Shown: piece by piece, positions 1 to 10,969 of the stretch
How the letters are laid out: each line of letters opens with the position of its first letter
Position numbering within the stretch: the stretch's first letter is position 1
Assembly: GCA_036250225.1 (NCBI GenBank)
Contig: JAPZLL010000024.1
Span: 310,001-374,000, forward strand
From: Cercophora sp. LCS_1
Lineage: Eukaryota > Ascomycota > Sordariomycetes > Sordariales > Lasiosphaeriaceae
Reading direction: 5' to 3'
Length of the DNA stretch: 64,000 nt
Program-made: the position numbers and the translations under genes
Notes under the pieces: model-generated
What the model saw: only the letters and a program-made list of their open reading frames with translations
Database searches by the model: none
What the model was told of the DNA's origin: nothing

Positions 1-3000
1 CGAGTCTTCTGACTCTCCCGTGTTCTCGAATTGAGCAGTATTCTTGCCTCTCCCATCCTCAGTCTTGGGAACACCAAGTGTGTTCTTTGTCGGGTATATC
101 GGTTGTGTGACGGGGATGGAGCAAAATTGAGGTTTCATAGACCTCGCATGGTATCGTCCCTCCTTCTGAGAGCTTTGACGTTGTCCTTCGGCCCAGAGTG
201 CTTTGCTGAGGATATCGGATCGTATTCTTTCGTTGCCTTGACCCAGGCACTGTTTCATCAGAACCTTTGGTGTTGTTGTCAGCGTGAGTGCCAAACAGCA
301 AGCCAAGGAATACGGATTTGGGGTAATACCTCGACCCATATCATCTAAGTCGGAAGCAGGTTAGCTGGTGAATGCCCCAATAACCGTAGCCGTTCTCAAT
401 GGCTACCATAATATCCAGCCCTTACATTATTTGCTGGTATATGGAACCAGGTGAACCCTCCTGCTTTGTTTCCCGACCTGTCTTGAAGTTCTTGGCTGAG
501 ATCGCGCCTGAGGTATGCGTGCACAGAGTAGTCATCGTACTCTGGGCGTTCGGGAGTCCCGCCTCTGATGAGTCTTTCGGTCAAATCAAACAGTTTGTCC
601 ACCTCTTGCGTCCTGGGTTGCAAACAGTCCGAAAGTGTGGGTGTTGTTGTGGCCTCAGCTAGGAGACTTACTACAGCGTTTCGGGCCTTTTGCTTCTCCG
701 CGTCTCCCTCCAGGCGACTCTTCGCTTTTGCAAAGTCCAGGGGCTTCCAAGAGTCAATATCTCGGATGTCCAGGTTGGGACAGCCCTGCAAAAGCACTTG
801 GGTGACAATCTGATTGCCGTCGATGACAGCGTAGTGCAATGCTGTACGCCCTTCCTTGTCTCGCGCGTTGATGTCGGCTTTGGCTGTTATGAGAGAATGG
901 ACCAGTGCGTTTTGCCTCGCCCTAACTGCATAGTGCAGTGCTGTTGCACCCTTGGTGTCCTGAAGGTTGATATCCGGGCCCGCCGAAAGCAGGTGCCGAG
1001 TAGTTGAATCATAACCCTTTTCCGCAGCGAGATGCAACGCCGTCACCCCCTCCTTGTTTTGCATATTCAAGGCTAACTTTGAGCCTGCGGGGGGTTCGAG
1101 GAGGGCTTTCGTTATCTGCACACGTCCATTGACAGCTGCAAGATGGAGTGGTGTGTTGCCTTTGTTGTCTCGAGAGTCGAGCCAGGCACCTGCTGCAAGC
1201 AAGGTGCTGACCACGAGATGGTAGCATCTCTGAGCAACACGATGCAACGCTGTGATTCCCTCGTTGTCTTGTACATTGACCATCTCAGCATTTTCGATGG
1301 GGTCGGAATTGGGGGTATCGGTACCGGTAAGAATCCCAATCATCGTGGAGCGGCCGCTGAGGGCGGCAAAATGGAGCGGAGTTTGGCCCTTCTTGTCTTG
1401 GATGTTGAGTGTGGCGCCCGATGAGACCAGAACACGGACTGTGTCTCTCGCTTCTCTTTGCACTGCCAAGTGTAACGGCGTAAAACCCTTGTGCTCTTGG
1501 GCATCAATCGAAGCGATGACATCTGGGTGGCCAAGCAGTGCTTTTGCCACCCCGTAGTTGGCATGATAGGCCGCTATATGCAGGGGGGTCCGCCCTTTCT
1601 TGGTCTGGGTATGGGAAACAGCGCCGACCGAGATTAACCACTCAACAACGAACCGCCAGTTGTGTTTTGCAGCATAATACAGCGCCGTCGAACCCTTGTG
1701 ATCCCGTAACTCAATTTTGGCGCTTGTAGCGACAAGAGTCTGTGCTACTTTGAGGTGGCCTTTCATGCAGGCAAAGTGGAGCGCGGTCCTGCCAATCTTG
1801 GTGACGCCGTTGACGTTGTTTTTGGTGTCGTCCAGGAACTTCCCAACCGCTCCCCACATGCCGATATAAGAGGCGACCATCAGACTGGTGAGATCGTCGT
1901 CACGAGGCGGGATGGGCCGACGTCTGGCTATTCCTGCTGCTGTTTGATCTTCCTAGTAGTGTTGAGACTAGGTTTTGAAGTGCACAGATTCTGGGTCGCA
2001 AAGCGCTGTGGTGTGCTTCACGCACTCATCATGGTTTTGGTCCATACCGCTCTTCTCAATATGTTCCATCCACGTAGTTGCGGCGTATTCGAGAAAGCCC
2101 GGTTCAAGTGTCTTACCAGTTTCGCTGCCGAGGAGGAAGAGAATGCAGCTTTTGCCCAGAAGACCGTGTAGTCGCTGAATGCCGTACCCTGCCTCGTATG
2201 GGTCGATCGGTTGTTGGCCGCGCTCCGAAGGATCAGAAGGCTCAAGTTTGCTGTTTCTAACGGCTTCCAAAACCAGGTCGGAGATGCGGGGACACGAGAG
2301 TGTCACTTTATTGTTGGCGTCCAGGTTGAGAGTGAGATTGCGAACCCCCTCGTGAATGATGTCTTTAGCCTCATTCCCAGTTCCAGGCGAGCCTCCCACT
2401 GCGGCCGCAAGGCTGTCAAGGGTCAATGGTTTGAGCGCGACTGCAAGAATATCGAGCGTCCGTTGCATCAAAGACCCATGACTGATATCCTCCAATAGCG
2501 CGCGCTGAAGGTTCTGGTGCCCACTGTCCGGTGACAGGCGTTCCAAGTTGGACTCCTTGCTCCAGTCTTCGTGGGGCGACCGTTCGACGATATTCAGGAG
2601 ACTTTCCGTGATTGCGAATGACCCCATAGTCTGAGAAAGGATTTTGCTGATTAAGGCCTGTTGGCAAGTGTGGTCGAGCTTGATTCCCAATGATTCGATC
2701 CGACTATTCGCAAAATCACGAAGCCGGCTCGAGAGAAGACGGCAAGTTTAACTGGATGCCCACTGACTGGTTCTTGTACCACATTGATGAGGCTTCGAAG
2801 CCTGTTGAGCTCAACGTCCGTGTCACAAGCGTCAAGACCGTCTAATAAGATTGTAATGCGGCAGCTCCTCAGGTGTAAGCGACCCCTCAATAGACCGAGT
2901 TGTTGATCAAACCTCAACTCTGGAGCATCGGCGAGCCTCTCCGGGGGTTGAACATCTTTTGCAGAAGAAGCTGATAACTGCTCCATGACCGAGGCGACCC

Positions 3001-3337
3001 CGGCTTGGACGTCGCTCTTCGGCTCCGTGACGGCATCCTCGAAGTGAAAGTAGCAGAGCAGTGGTGTAGGTTACTCAAGGCCGGGCTGAAGGTCGTTCGC
3101 CAGTAGGTCGCGCGCCAGGAAAGTTTTGCCCCACCCTTTGTAGCCGGTGATCCAAAGAGTGGATGATGCTGGCGAAGTCTTCCAACTGATGTATTCCCGC
3201 AGCTGCTGGATTGTTGGTGCTGTGCCATCCCTCGTGTCCGGGGTTCCATTGGAACGGGTTTCGGCCCCCGAGGCGACTTGAGACGAGCCAGCAACGTCTT
3301 GTTCTTCTGTCCTCGAGCTTGCCATCATGAGCGTCAC
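1..3337 (-). pseudogene. NACHT-ankyrin NLR with CorA-associated C-terminal motif, decayed, 3' end outside window
   Basis: The frame starts at ATG 3337. A P-loop (GYKGWGKT) lies near residue 50 and a NACHT Walker B (ILLDGLDACD) follows at about 2850. From about 1910 down to 560 come ten ankyrin repeats of the GxTPLHxAA type plus one degenerate repeat. At 345-425 an 81-nt intron (GTAAGG, GCTAAC branch, CTTAG) joins the last ankyrin exon to the frame giving IPANNMIWVE, a motif seen in fungal ankyrin proteins with a CorA-like tail. A related frame (RYHARSMKPQF) then stays open to base 1. A second intron at 1953-2021 (69 nt, phase 0) removes two TAGs. Two breaks remain: an in-frame TAA at 3071-3073, with NACHT sequence continuing in the same frame, and a one-base shift near 2735 just after the sensor-like AVFS. 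NLRs of this kind act in fungal non-self recognition; this copy is probably inactive. Between 345 and about 270 the frame changes again, by an intron or another break. Confidence 0.72.
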
Positions 3338-4270
3338 CTGTTTCGCAATTGTGGTGTGAACGATCTGGGGCTATATCAATGCAATTGTGATCCATTGCAG
3401 GTCTTTGGTCCACAGTTGACGTGGTCAATCCGACACAGGGCCGTGATTAACCCCGCAGCGCCTTGGAGTGCGTCAAAAGTGCGCCCGACTCCTCTTAAGC
3501 CTCATTCTGACGAGTCGCGAAATTCACGGACGGCCACGACAGCGGCGGCGAATGGTTTCTGAGCACATGTTGCGACATGGCCATGGCTGCGAGTTTTGGC
3601 CCCGATGATGCCTCTGATTCGATGCTGTTGTCTCAAACCAGCCACCCGAAACCTCTCTGCATGCAGGTTGTGTGGGACATTTCGCCTCATAGGCTCACAA
3701 CGAGCCTTGTCGATGCCTTATCGCTGAGCATGAAGATCATTTCCTCAAGGGGGAGAAAGCGAGGCACCAGTCGGGCGTCGACAACGAGTTCGGCAAATGG
3801 CGGCTACGTGGCTGCGCACCACACTCGCGCATAAACCCGACTGCGCTGTAGCGCCGCGACAACCCTCCTAGCCATCCACGGCCACACAACACGGCCACAC
3901 ACACGAACCACAGGAAACATGGCGGCTGCGCCAAAGGGTGGCGGCCTCTATATCCTACTGGCGGCAGTAAGCGATGGGGGCCGTGCCCGAAGAAAGCTAA
4001 CTGAAAAGAAAAAGGTTAGCATCACAATAACAATAATAACAATAATAGTAGTAGCAGTAGCAGAGACACGCGCTCGATAGTCAGAAGGTCAAAATCGATT
4101 GAATTCAACTGAGCGAGCGATAAATAAATACACGCATGGTAATACCGCGCGACCGCCGCGTCTCTGCCTCGCAGTGTCAGGGCCTACGTTTCCAAAGGCA
4201 ACACTACCAGTCCGGGGTATTCTTTTTACCCTTCACACCACAGTATTCTTCTCCACCTCCCCTGGGACCC
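3338..4270. other. intergenic stretch
   Basis: No convincing gene on either strand. It holds the presumed upstream region of the NLR gene and a short AAT/AGT-rich microsatellite at about 4024-4065. Confidence 0.5.
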
Positions 4271-5422
4271 TCAAAAGCGCGACTTGGGACCCAGGCCGCG
4301 CAGCTTGCGGTCCTCGCGACGCATCCTACGAATATCTCGGTCCTTGTTGAGCAACTCGCGGCCCTTGTTGAGCAACTCGCGGCCCTTGTTGAGCAACTCG
4401 CGGTCCTTGCTACGAAGCGCCTCCTTCATTGCTTGTAGCTCTTGCTGTAATTTCTCAACCTCGCCATTGGAAGTCTCGGTCTTTTTCACGCGCGGCTTCT
4501 TGGGCAGGGTGTCGTTTATCGCATCCGATTCGAGCTGCCGCTTGCATGCCTCTCGAAGCCTTTCGACAATGCTGGTGAATGGAATACGTAGAGGAATATC
4601 GCCGGTAGCTCCCCTATTAGCCATTAGTAATAACCTCGAGAGGAAAGGCGGACATTACCCTTGACGAGTGAGCTCATAGGGCAGATCCTGATCGGGAAGA
4701 AGGTCGGAAGGGAAGACAACAATACTTTCCATCTCAGCAGACAGCGGTACCTAACGCAGGATCGTCTGGATGTTTCCGTCCTTATCCATCACCCACATGC
4801 TAACCGAGGAGCGATTGAGATCTTCTGCCGTCTTTTTAGCCCGATCAACACCGCGGGCATAGTGCAAACGGAGGCAAATGAGAACTTGGACGCCATGGTC
4901 CCCAGTGCGAAAGTATTTTTTGTAGCGTTCCTCGGCCTGCTCGCAGCTGAATTTGTGGGCGTACATGACCTCAATAACAAGAGGTGGGCAGCTGAAATCA
5001 TCTTGATAATCCTTGGGGAGGAGAATGGCGACATCGGGGCTGAAGTATATAGTCGGTACGTTGTCGTCATCTCGAACTCCGGTCCTGAAGGCTAAGGCGG
5101 ACCCCAGCAACTCATTGACAGCAGCGTTCTTCGCCCACACATCCATGATATGGCGCTGGAAAGTGCGAGCGAAAAAACGCGTTAGAACGCTATGGATCCA
5201 GCTCGTTCTTGACTTGAAGTAGAGAATTCCGCAGCTGTAGTCAAAGGGGCCAGGCAAAGGCTGATCGCTCTGGAGAATTGTTAGGTACTCGGTTGGGGAG
5301 ACAAGGAAGGCCATCCCCGCAAGCGGCTCGCGCCCGGAGTTATGGTCAATCGCATCGAGCTCTTCTAAGAGATCTTGGAAAGTGCCGGAAATGGTAGCAT
5401 CACTGTCGTCGGAGTTTTCCAT
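4271..5422 (-). pseudogene. Uma2-like PD-(D/E)XK nuclease-fold protein with coiled-coil tail, one nonsense codon
   Basis: ATG 5422 (MENSDDSD) is preferred to the in-frame ATG at 5497. The core has the order expected of Uma2/PD-(D/E)XK-like fungal proteins: SPDVAIL, then PPLVIEVMY, then a Y-K-rich helix (ERYKKYF) and a strand (VQVLICLRL). After residue 223 a TAG at 4751-4753 interrupts the frame. The same frame goes on with VVFPSDLLPDQDLPYELT and, across a 45-nt phase-2 intron (4614-4658, GTAATG, TACTAAT branch, AATAG), into a charged coiled coil with four RELLNK heptads ending at 4271. Reading through the TAG would give about 368 residues. CAG would restore Gln, so a C-to-T change in a CpA context is the simplest cause. 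The nuclease assignment rests on motif order only; a shortened but functional 223-residue protein is possible. Confidence 0.55.
4341..4412. repeat. 21-bp tandem repeat encoding RELLNKG heptads
   Basis: Three near-identical 21-bp units lie inside the coiled-coil coding region of the preceding gene. The last unit differs by one base (ggtcc for ggccc). The repeat keeps the frame. Confidence 0.85.
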
Positions 5423-6711
5423 GATGAATATGGTGCAGAGTGGGGTGAAGAGCGGAGGAATGGGGGAGAGTTTACATGCCTCTTTGATGGTTTCCATTAT
5501 GGTCCGTGCGGTGTTGGTCTTTGGTTCTGCTGACGCTAACGAAGCCGCTAACGCAATTAGGATATTCTCAAAGGGATACCAAAGAGGGGAAGAAGCTGCT
5601 AAAGTGAGCCTACTCAGGCATGTGCATCAGGATTTCTGAGGGATCGCGCCCCTCACTGTTGAGGCCCCCTTGGATGGCGGCATGCACTAGCCGGATTTGG
5701 CGGCAATAACAGCACTTTCTCGCATTAACATGTAATGTCCTGGTGCGGGAAGAGCCCGATCAAGACACGCCGACACGGTGGGAGGAGACTCGCCGGGCTT
5801 CTGGTGAACTTGGAGGTTTCAATCATCTAGTTTCCGATATTGTCGACTTGCCGGGTTCAGAGGAGGCAATGGACCTGCATACCAATATACCCGCGGCGAA
5901 CCCAGGAGGCAGTGTCTTCCTCCACGAGGCATCTTCCAACCGGATATTTGTGTTGGTAGCACAAAACATCGCCAAAACCCGTTTTCTCCTTCCCAAGCCC
6001 TCTTTCGACAAAGAAACATCCCTGCACGCCTGGTGACCCGCAGGATTGCGGACAACGATCGCAGCATCAACGCCGAGGACGTGGTTCGGCATTTGCAGTG
6101 GAGCGGCGGAGTCGAGACCGGTATCACGGAGCGAGCGCAGGGTCCCCCCGCGGGGCGTCAAACTGCCGGGTTTCCTCTGTCTTCTGTCAGAACTCAGAAA
6201 TCTCTGAGCGGATGCTGCCGAAGAGCGACCGCCGGGGCGTTCGGAATTCCGTGCCGGAACGTGTTGTGCAAGGGTTGCGGCGGGAGCGCATTGACCTCGG
6301 TGAGGCACAGAGCTGGCAAGGCAGACCGGTGTGATAACGCCACAGGGACGCATCAACGCCCCCGGCCGGCGCAGGCCAATTGCGTCGTTCGTTACTGATC
6401 TGCATCTGCAGCCACGGCAGGAATCGTCCAGCCAAGCGTTTCCGCGCAGGGAGCTAGGCTCTCCTGGAGTGGCAAGGAAGGAGCGACCACGCCATCCCAG
6501 CGCCGTGAATCTGGAATTTGCCGGACAGGGCTCGACGAGGTCCTTTTTTCCTCCTCCTGCATTATGCTGGGCCTCTCCCCCATGTTCGTTTTTGTCTTCT
6601 CGACATGATGCTCGAACCTCCAACTCGCGAAGCCGTCGCACCGGCCTGAGCAACGGCAGCGACTGCAGTCGTTGAAGCGACACCCGAACCGAAATCGAAA
6701 TCGAAATTGCC
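5423..6711. other. intergenic stretch
   Basis: No supported gene. A 333-codon minus-strand frame at 5823-6824 overlaps the start of the receptor gene and has no recognisable domain. I read it as an antisense artefact of GC-rich DNA. Confidence 0.5.
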
Positions 6712-7886
6712 ATGGCCGACGACGACCAGTGGGCCGGGTTTGTGACGGACGATCCCGTAATCAACGCCGAGTCGCAGTCCGGCACCATCTGGGCCATCTG
6801 CATCGCCTTCTCCATCGGATCCATCGTGTTTCTCGGATTGCGACTCTACACCAGGTTCACCCTCCTGCGATGTGCGGGGCCCGACGATTACACGATAATT
6901 ATCGCGGAACTTTTCGCGTTGCTGACCGCGCTTGGCGCGTCAATGGGTGCGTGCCATTCTGACATGTCATTTTTGCGGCTCCGGCTTTGCTAACGGGATC
7001 CCCAGAGGCGCGCCATGGCTTGGGACGACACTCGTGGACAATCTCGGCCGACGATATATTTGAGCAGATGAAATGGCTGTACTTCAAGATCATCGTCTAC
7101 AACACCTGCACCAACCTCATCAAGGTCTCCTTTCTGCTCCAGTTTCGACGACTCTTCATCGGCGAAAAGACACAGCGCGTATGCAACTATGGCCTCATCT
7201 TCATCGGCATCTGGACCGTGGTCCAGATTCTTATCCTCTCGCTCTCCTGTCTCCCCCTGACAGCGATCGTCCCGTCGATGAAGGACCGCTGCTTGCCTGT
7301 GGACCCGACATGGTTCCTGTCCTCAGCCATGAACATTGTCACGGACTTTGCCATCTTCTTGATCCCGATCCCCTCTCTGATATCGTTGCGGACAAGCAAC
7401 AGGAGACAAAAGGCTCTACTACTTCTGGTGTTTGGTCTTGGGTTCTTGTAAGCTCCCCATGCCGCTCGCATTCCCCAACATCAAGCTAACTTCTCTAGTG
7501 TGTGCATCATTTCGATCATCCGAATCTCCTACCTCAGCCTCCGAACCCGATCCAAAGACAGCTTCTGGACCAGCCCGACCCCCGTTAACTGGTCCATTGT
7601 CGAACTTCATTGCGGCGTCATATGCTCGTGCCTCGCGACCCTCCGTCCCTTCCTGCGGAAGGTCTTCCCGTGGCTTCACATCGGCAACTCAGAGCGAGAC
7701 ACAGCCCTGTCTTTTGAGCTCAAGTACAAGAAAAGTAATATGGCAGGGAGATCCAAACAGGGGGATAAGAAGAAGCTGTCCAAGGCGCAGGGCTCCAAGA
7801 CGGGCGCTGGTCCACGATGTTCGGAAAGCACAGAGGCGCTGCGAGATACAGCGGAGCAGGCACTAGGCGAGGGCGAGAGGGTATGA
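6712..7886 (+). CDS. rhodopsin-like (PTH11-type) seven-helix membrane protein
   Basis: Three exons (6712-6946, 7006-7447, 7499-7886) give 354 residues. Introns are 6947-7005 (GTGCGT, GCTAAC branch, CCCAG) and 7448-7498 (GTAAGC, AGCTAAC, TCTAG); all phases join. Seven hydrophobic segments are visible: AICIAFSIGSIVFLGLRLY, the IIIAELFALL region, YFKIIVYNTCTNLIKVSFLL, LIFIGIWTVVQILIL, the AMNIVTDFAIFLIPI region, LLLLVFGLGF plus VCIISIIRI, and the IVELHCGVICSCLA region. The order and the loop after helix 2 (GRHSWTIS) match the fungal rhodopsin-domain/PTH11-like family of plasma-membrane receptors. The C-terminal tail is Lys/Ser-rich and cytosolic, as in relatives. Ligand and pathway are unknown. 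Confidence 0.85.
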
Positions 7887-8461
7887 ACGACACGACATGA
7901 CGGCGTTTAGGGTCATTTGATGGCATGTTTCAAGGGATATACGACTGATACCATGGGCGGTCCGATTTCTTTGGTGCTTAGCAAAGTGGTGGATTGAGTA
8001 TTTCTTACTAGACCAAGCTTGCGCGCGCTATACTTTGATGAATCATAGTGTCTATCACACCTCCCCTTGCTTGCCAAGAATGGTGTTGACCTCGACGACG
8101 TTGTCAACGAAATCCTTTTGTTGGGTGATACAGCCATGAAGAGGCGGCTAAGAGCGAACTTGTCGGAGCTTGCTTGCAACACAAAGACGTGTAGGACTTG
8201 GATCGTGACTCCCACCCAACCTACTAGAAAGCGGGGCTGAGACATCGAAGACAGTCATTGCGCGGTGTGGTGACCGATGTCTGATCGTTTGGAAAGCGAG
8301 ATACAAAATCTGTCACAGGAGATGGTATAAGGTGTTGTGGGGGTTGGGACGGAAGTCGCGACCTTCCACCACGCGGGCATGGCTGAGTCTTCACAGCGAC
8401 GCCAGCAAGTCATGTCAGCTACCTGCACTATATCATGTAAAATTCTGTGTCCACATTCCAA
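7887..8461. other. intergenic stretch
   Basis: Nothing gene-like seen between the receptor gene and the tRNA-like element. Confidence 0.5.
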
Positions 8462-8583
8462 GGCCGTATAGTGTCGTGGTAGCACGCTCTGGCAACTTTC
8501 GCCTACCGCTCCACGACTGCGGGGGCCCCGTGTGCTTGCTCTGAGTAGCCCAGTTCAAGTTTGCCATCGGCCTTATTTTTTTT
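8462..8583 (+). ncRNA. tRNA-like Pol III-type element A
   Basis: It starts GGCCGTA and ends ATCGGCC followed by TTATTTTTTTT, so the ends can pair and a Pol III-type T-run follows. TAGTGTCGTGG fits a tRNA A-box and AGTTCAAGTTT is a weak B-box. Inside, GTCGTGG (8473-8479) is the reverse complement of CCACGAC (8511-8517). A GGGGGCCCC hairpin core follows. It shares 5' end, ACGCTCTGG core, GGGGCCCC and 3' end with the element at 10742. It does not fold as a standard tRNA, so it may be a tRNA-derived SINE, a decayed tRNA or an unrecognised ncRNA. Confidence 0.4.
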
Positions 8584-8904
8584 GTCCTGCCTTTGACCTT
8601 GCTTTCTCATTCTGCCAATGACTTCTCCCATACGTTCCCACCTTGGTTAAACTCCGTTTCCCTCACGAACGTATCGCGATGCTAACAATGAGCCCAAACC
8701 CATCCCGCAACCGCCGCATCCGCCTCTCATCAAAGCGTCCATCTAATCCTGGCCACCGTTCAACAATTGTAAGACGTGGAAAGACGTGGAGGGAATCGCG
8801 GCTATCTTGAGCCGAACATTGGAACGACTAACCCACCAACCCTTTGACCGGCACTACATATATTCTACAGAAAGCAACAAAAAGCCAACTTGTTCGTTCC
8901 ACCA
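8584..8904. other. intergenic stretch
   Basis: Lies between element A and the stop codon of the RNase H-fold gene; no further feature seen. Confidence 0.5.
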
Positions 8905-10208
8905 TCATCGTAAACGGTTTTCCCATTCTGCCAGAGTGAGGTCTACCTCACCGTCGAGGCCAGCGGTGGCCGAGGTCCTCGCTTTGGGCACAAAGTCTTG
9001 GTCTGTCCACCCCCTGCGCGACAAGTCGTCCATAACGACATGTGCGCCGGCCTCGTCCCGGGGGATCCAGTTGAGGTCCACCACAACATCCAACTCTTCC
9101 AGGCGGGCACAGAGCTCCGCGAGTTTGCCCGCAATGACATCCAACACGACGTCGTACTTGCTCTCGGGGGCGCGAGGGGGGCCAAAAAGATGCACCTCAT
9201 CGACAAAGTCCAACACATTCTGCGAGTCGCTGAAGACTCTGACTCGGCCACCCACAGGACTCTTCTCGGCGGTCTCGGCAGCCATTGCCAAAGCTTCGGC
9301 AATGGCATTGCCCTCAGCGTGTTGTACCGAATGGCACCTAAAAGAACTAAAGTCAGCATAGTGCAGGTATGGAGTGACGACAAACAATAGACTGTAAATC
9401 ATCGATACGCCAACTGCTCCTGCAAAATTAGGAGGAACGAAGGAGTACCCAGTGTCTGACAACAACGATAAACCATGCGGCATAGCCACATTGCTCGAGG
9501 TAGTGGCTCGACCCCGAGACCTCCCAAACTACCCAAAACGTCTGTGAAAAGGATTGGCGGGCTTGGGACAATATGAAACCTCAAAGCTATGCCCAAAGGC
9601 CTCTGAATTTGGTCTTGGTGCAAGAAGGGGAGGGGAAAAGAAGGTGATAAAGCAAGCAAGCAAGCAAGAGGCAAACAACCGTAAAAGAAAAGAACATACC
9701 GCTCCACAAGGTAACCCTGGGCAGGAAACTGCCCTGCGGCATCGGAATTTGCCGTCATGGCGGTAAAGCCACCCCGATACGGGGGATGGCACGGCTTGAG
9801 CCCAACAGAGTTGGGCTGCTGCTTCGACCCGTCCGCAAAAAAAACGAGGTTCAACCTCCCGTCTCCCCGGGAGGGTTTCCACGAGGCCCTCGCCGCTGCG
9901 CGGAGGGCGAAGAAGCCACCAGCGACCGACACACGAACGTTGGTAAAGGTTAGCTGGGCAGGAGCAGTCGGCGCGGCGGGAAGCGGCGCAACGGTTGAGG
10001 GCTGGGCGGGGCCAGCGGAGACGGGAGAAGGTGCGCCCGCGGGCGCAAGTGAGACGGCAGAGGACAGGCCGGCAGCAGGGGGGGCGAAGACAGGCGCGGA
10101 GGGACCGGCGGTGTCGGGTGAGGCTGGCTCGTGGGCGGCCAGGCGGCGACGTTTCTCGGGCCCGCCCAGCGGGGAGTTGGCGCGGCGAGGGCGCTTGTTG
10201 TGCGGCAT
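8905..10208 (-). CDS. RNase H-fold protein, copy 1
   Basis: Two exons, 9700-10208 and 8905-9337, joined in phase 2 across a long 362-nt intron (GTATGT ... TTTTAG), encode 313 residues. The start MPHNKRPRRAN aligns with that of the copy at 17959. The first 85 residues are basic, then Ala/Pro-rich, with NLS-like KRPRR and KRRR. The C-terminal half has the RNase H order: LVFFADGS (first Asp), HAEGNAIAEAL (Glu), VRVFSDS (second Asp), and WIPRDEAG...VMDDLS (last acidic site). No reverse transcriptase or other polymerase part is present, so this is a stand-alone RNase H-fold gene. A 5' UTR intron (10210-10301) ends one base before the ATG. It sits between two tRNA-like elements. Whether it cleaves RNA-DNA hybrids is unknown. 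Confidence 0.7.
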
Positions 10209-10209
10209 A

Positions 10210-10301
10210 CTACATGGAAAATAGGCGTTAGTAGATATCAATAACGCCTTGATGGATAATGGAAACGCTGGAACGAATAATAACTAGGCATGAGGCATTA
10301 C
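10210..10301 (-). other. predicted 5' UTR intron of RNase H-fold copy 1
   Basis: GTAATG donor, CTACTAAC branch site at 10227-10234 and GTAG acceptor, followed by a single base and the ATG. The same arrangement precedes the copy at 17959. Confidence 0.6.
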
Positions 10302-10741
10302 CTTGAAGCGAGGAAGGAAGGGTTCAAACACTTCAAAAAGAAAAAAAAAAAAAGAACACCGAAAAGCCAAGCCAGGACGCCAGGGGACAAAGGAAAGGTC
10401 GCTGGTGGTGCCGAAAAAAGAAGTCAATCGGAGGGAAGGGGCGCTCCAAGACGAAAAGAAGAAGTGGAGACGGATCGGAGGGAAGATGTAAACGGGGCGC
10501 AGGAAGAAACACCAAACACTTCCTGAAAAGGAAGAGGAAACGCGACAAAAATTGAATCCTCAGAAAAGAAGGAAAAAAGTTGGTCGATCTGTTCTGCTGA
10601 GAGAAGGCGCAGGGATTTTAGGTGTGGTGCGGGGCAAGAGAAAACTGAGTGGAAGGAGCGCCGTGAAGTTCGAGGCGCAAGCTTCCATCCCACTGCTGGC
10701 CTGGGTACCTCATAATCCAAAACTTTGCGCCCACTTTCAAA
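10302..10741. other. leader and upstream region of RNase H-fold copy 1
   Basis: Purine-rich on the plus strand, so pyrimidine-rich in the sense of the gene, as expected for a fungal promoter. No coding sequence supported. Confidence 0.4.
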
Positions 10742-10871
10742 AGCCGTATAGTGCAACGGTTGTACGCTCTGGTATCTGTAGCTCTCCGTTACACGACAAT
10801 GGGGCCCCTTGAGATTACCAGAGGCCGGGTCCGACTCCAGTGCGAGCCGGGCAACGGCCTTATTTTTTTTT
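10742..10871 (+). ncRNA. tRNA-like Pol III-type element B
   Basis: Starts AGCCGTATAG and ends CAACGGCC plus TTATTTTTTTT. TAGTGCAACGG matches the A-box consensus exactly and GGTCCGACTCC matches a B-box with one change. GTGCAACGG (10751-10759) pairs with CCGTTACAC (10786-10794) except for one mismatch; CTCTGGTA (10767-10774) pairs perfectly with TACCAGAG (10816-10823). The first stem occupies the same place as the GTCGTGG stem of element A but with different bases. It lies about 530 bp upstream of the RNase H-fold start codon. Confidence 0.4.
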
Positions 10872-10969
10872 CTTCTTCTCTAATATCCCCGTCTATCCCT
10901 GAGGTTTTTCGCTGCTTGTTTCTTGCCAAACACGACGGCCTGCCGCAGCGTAAACTTTTCGGTCACCGA

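Noticed and set aside
5823..6824. 333-codon minus-strand frame
   Set aside because: It overlaps the receptor start on the other strand, has no domain, and is Arg/Ser-rich as expected for antisense of GC-rich DNA.
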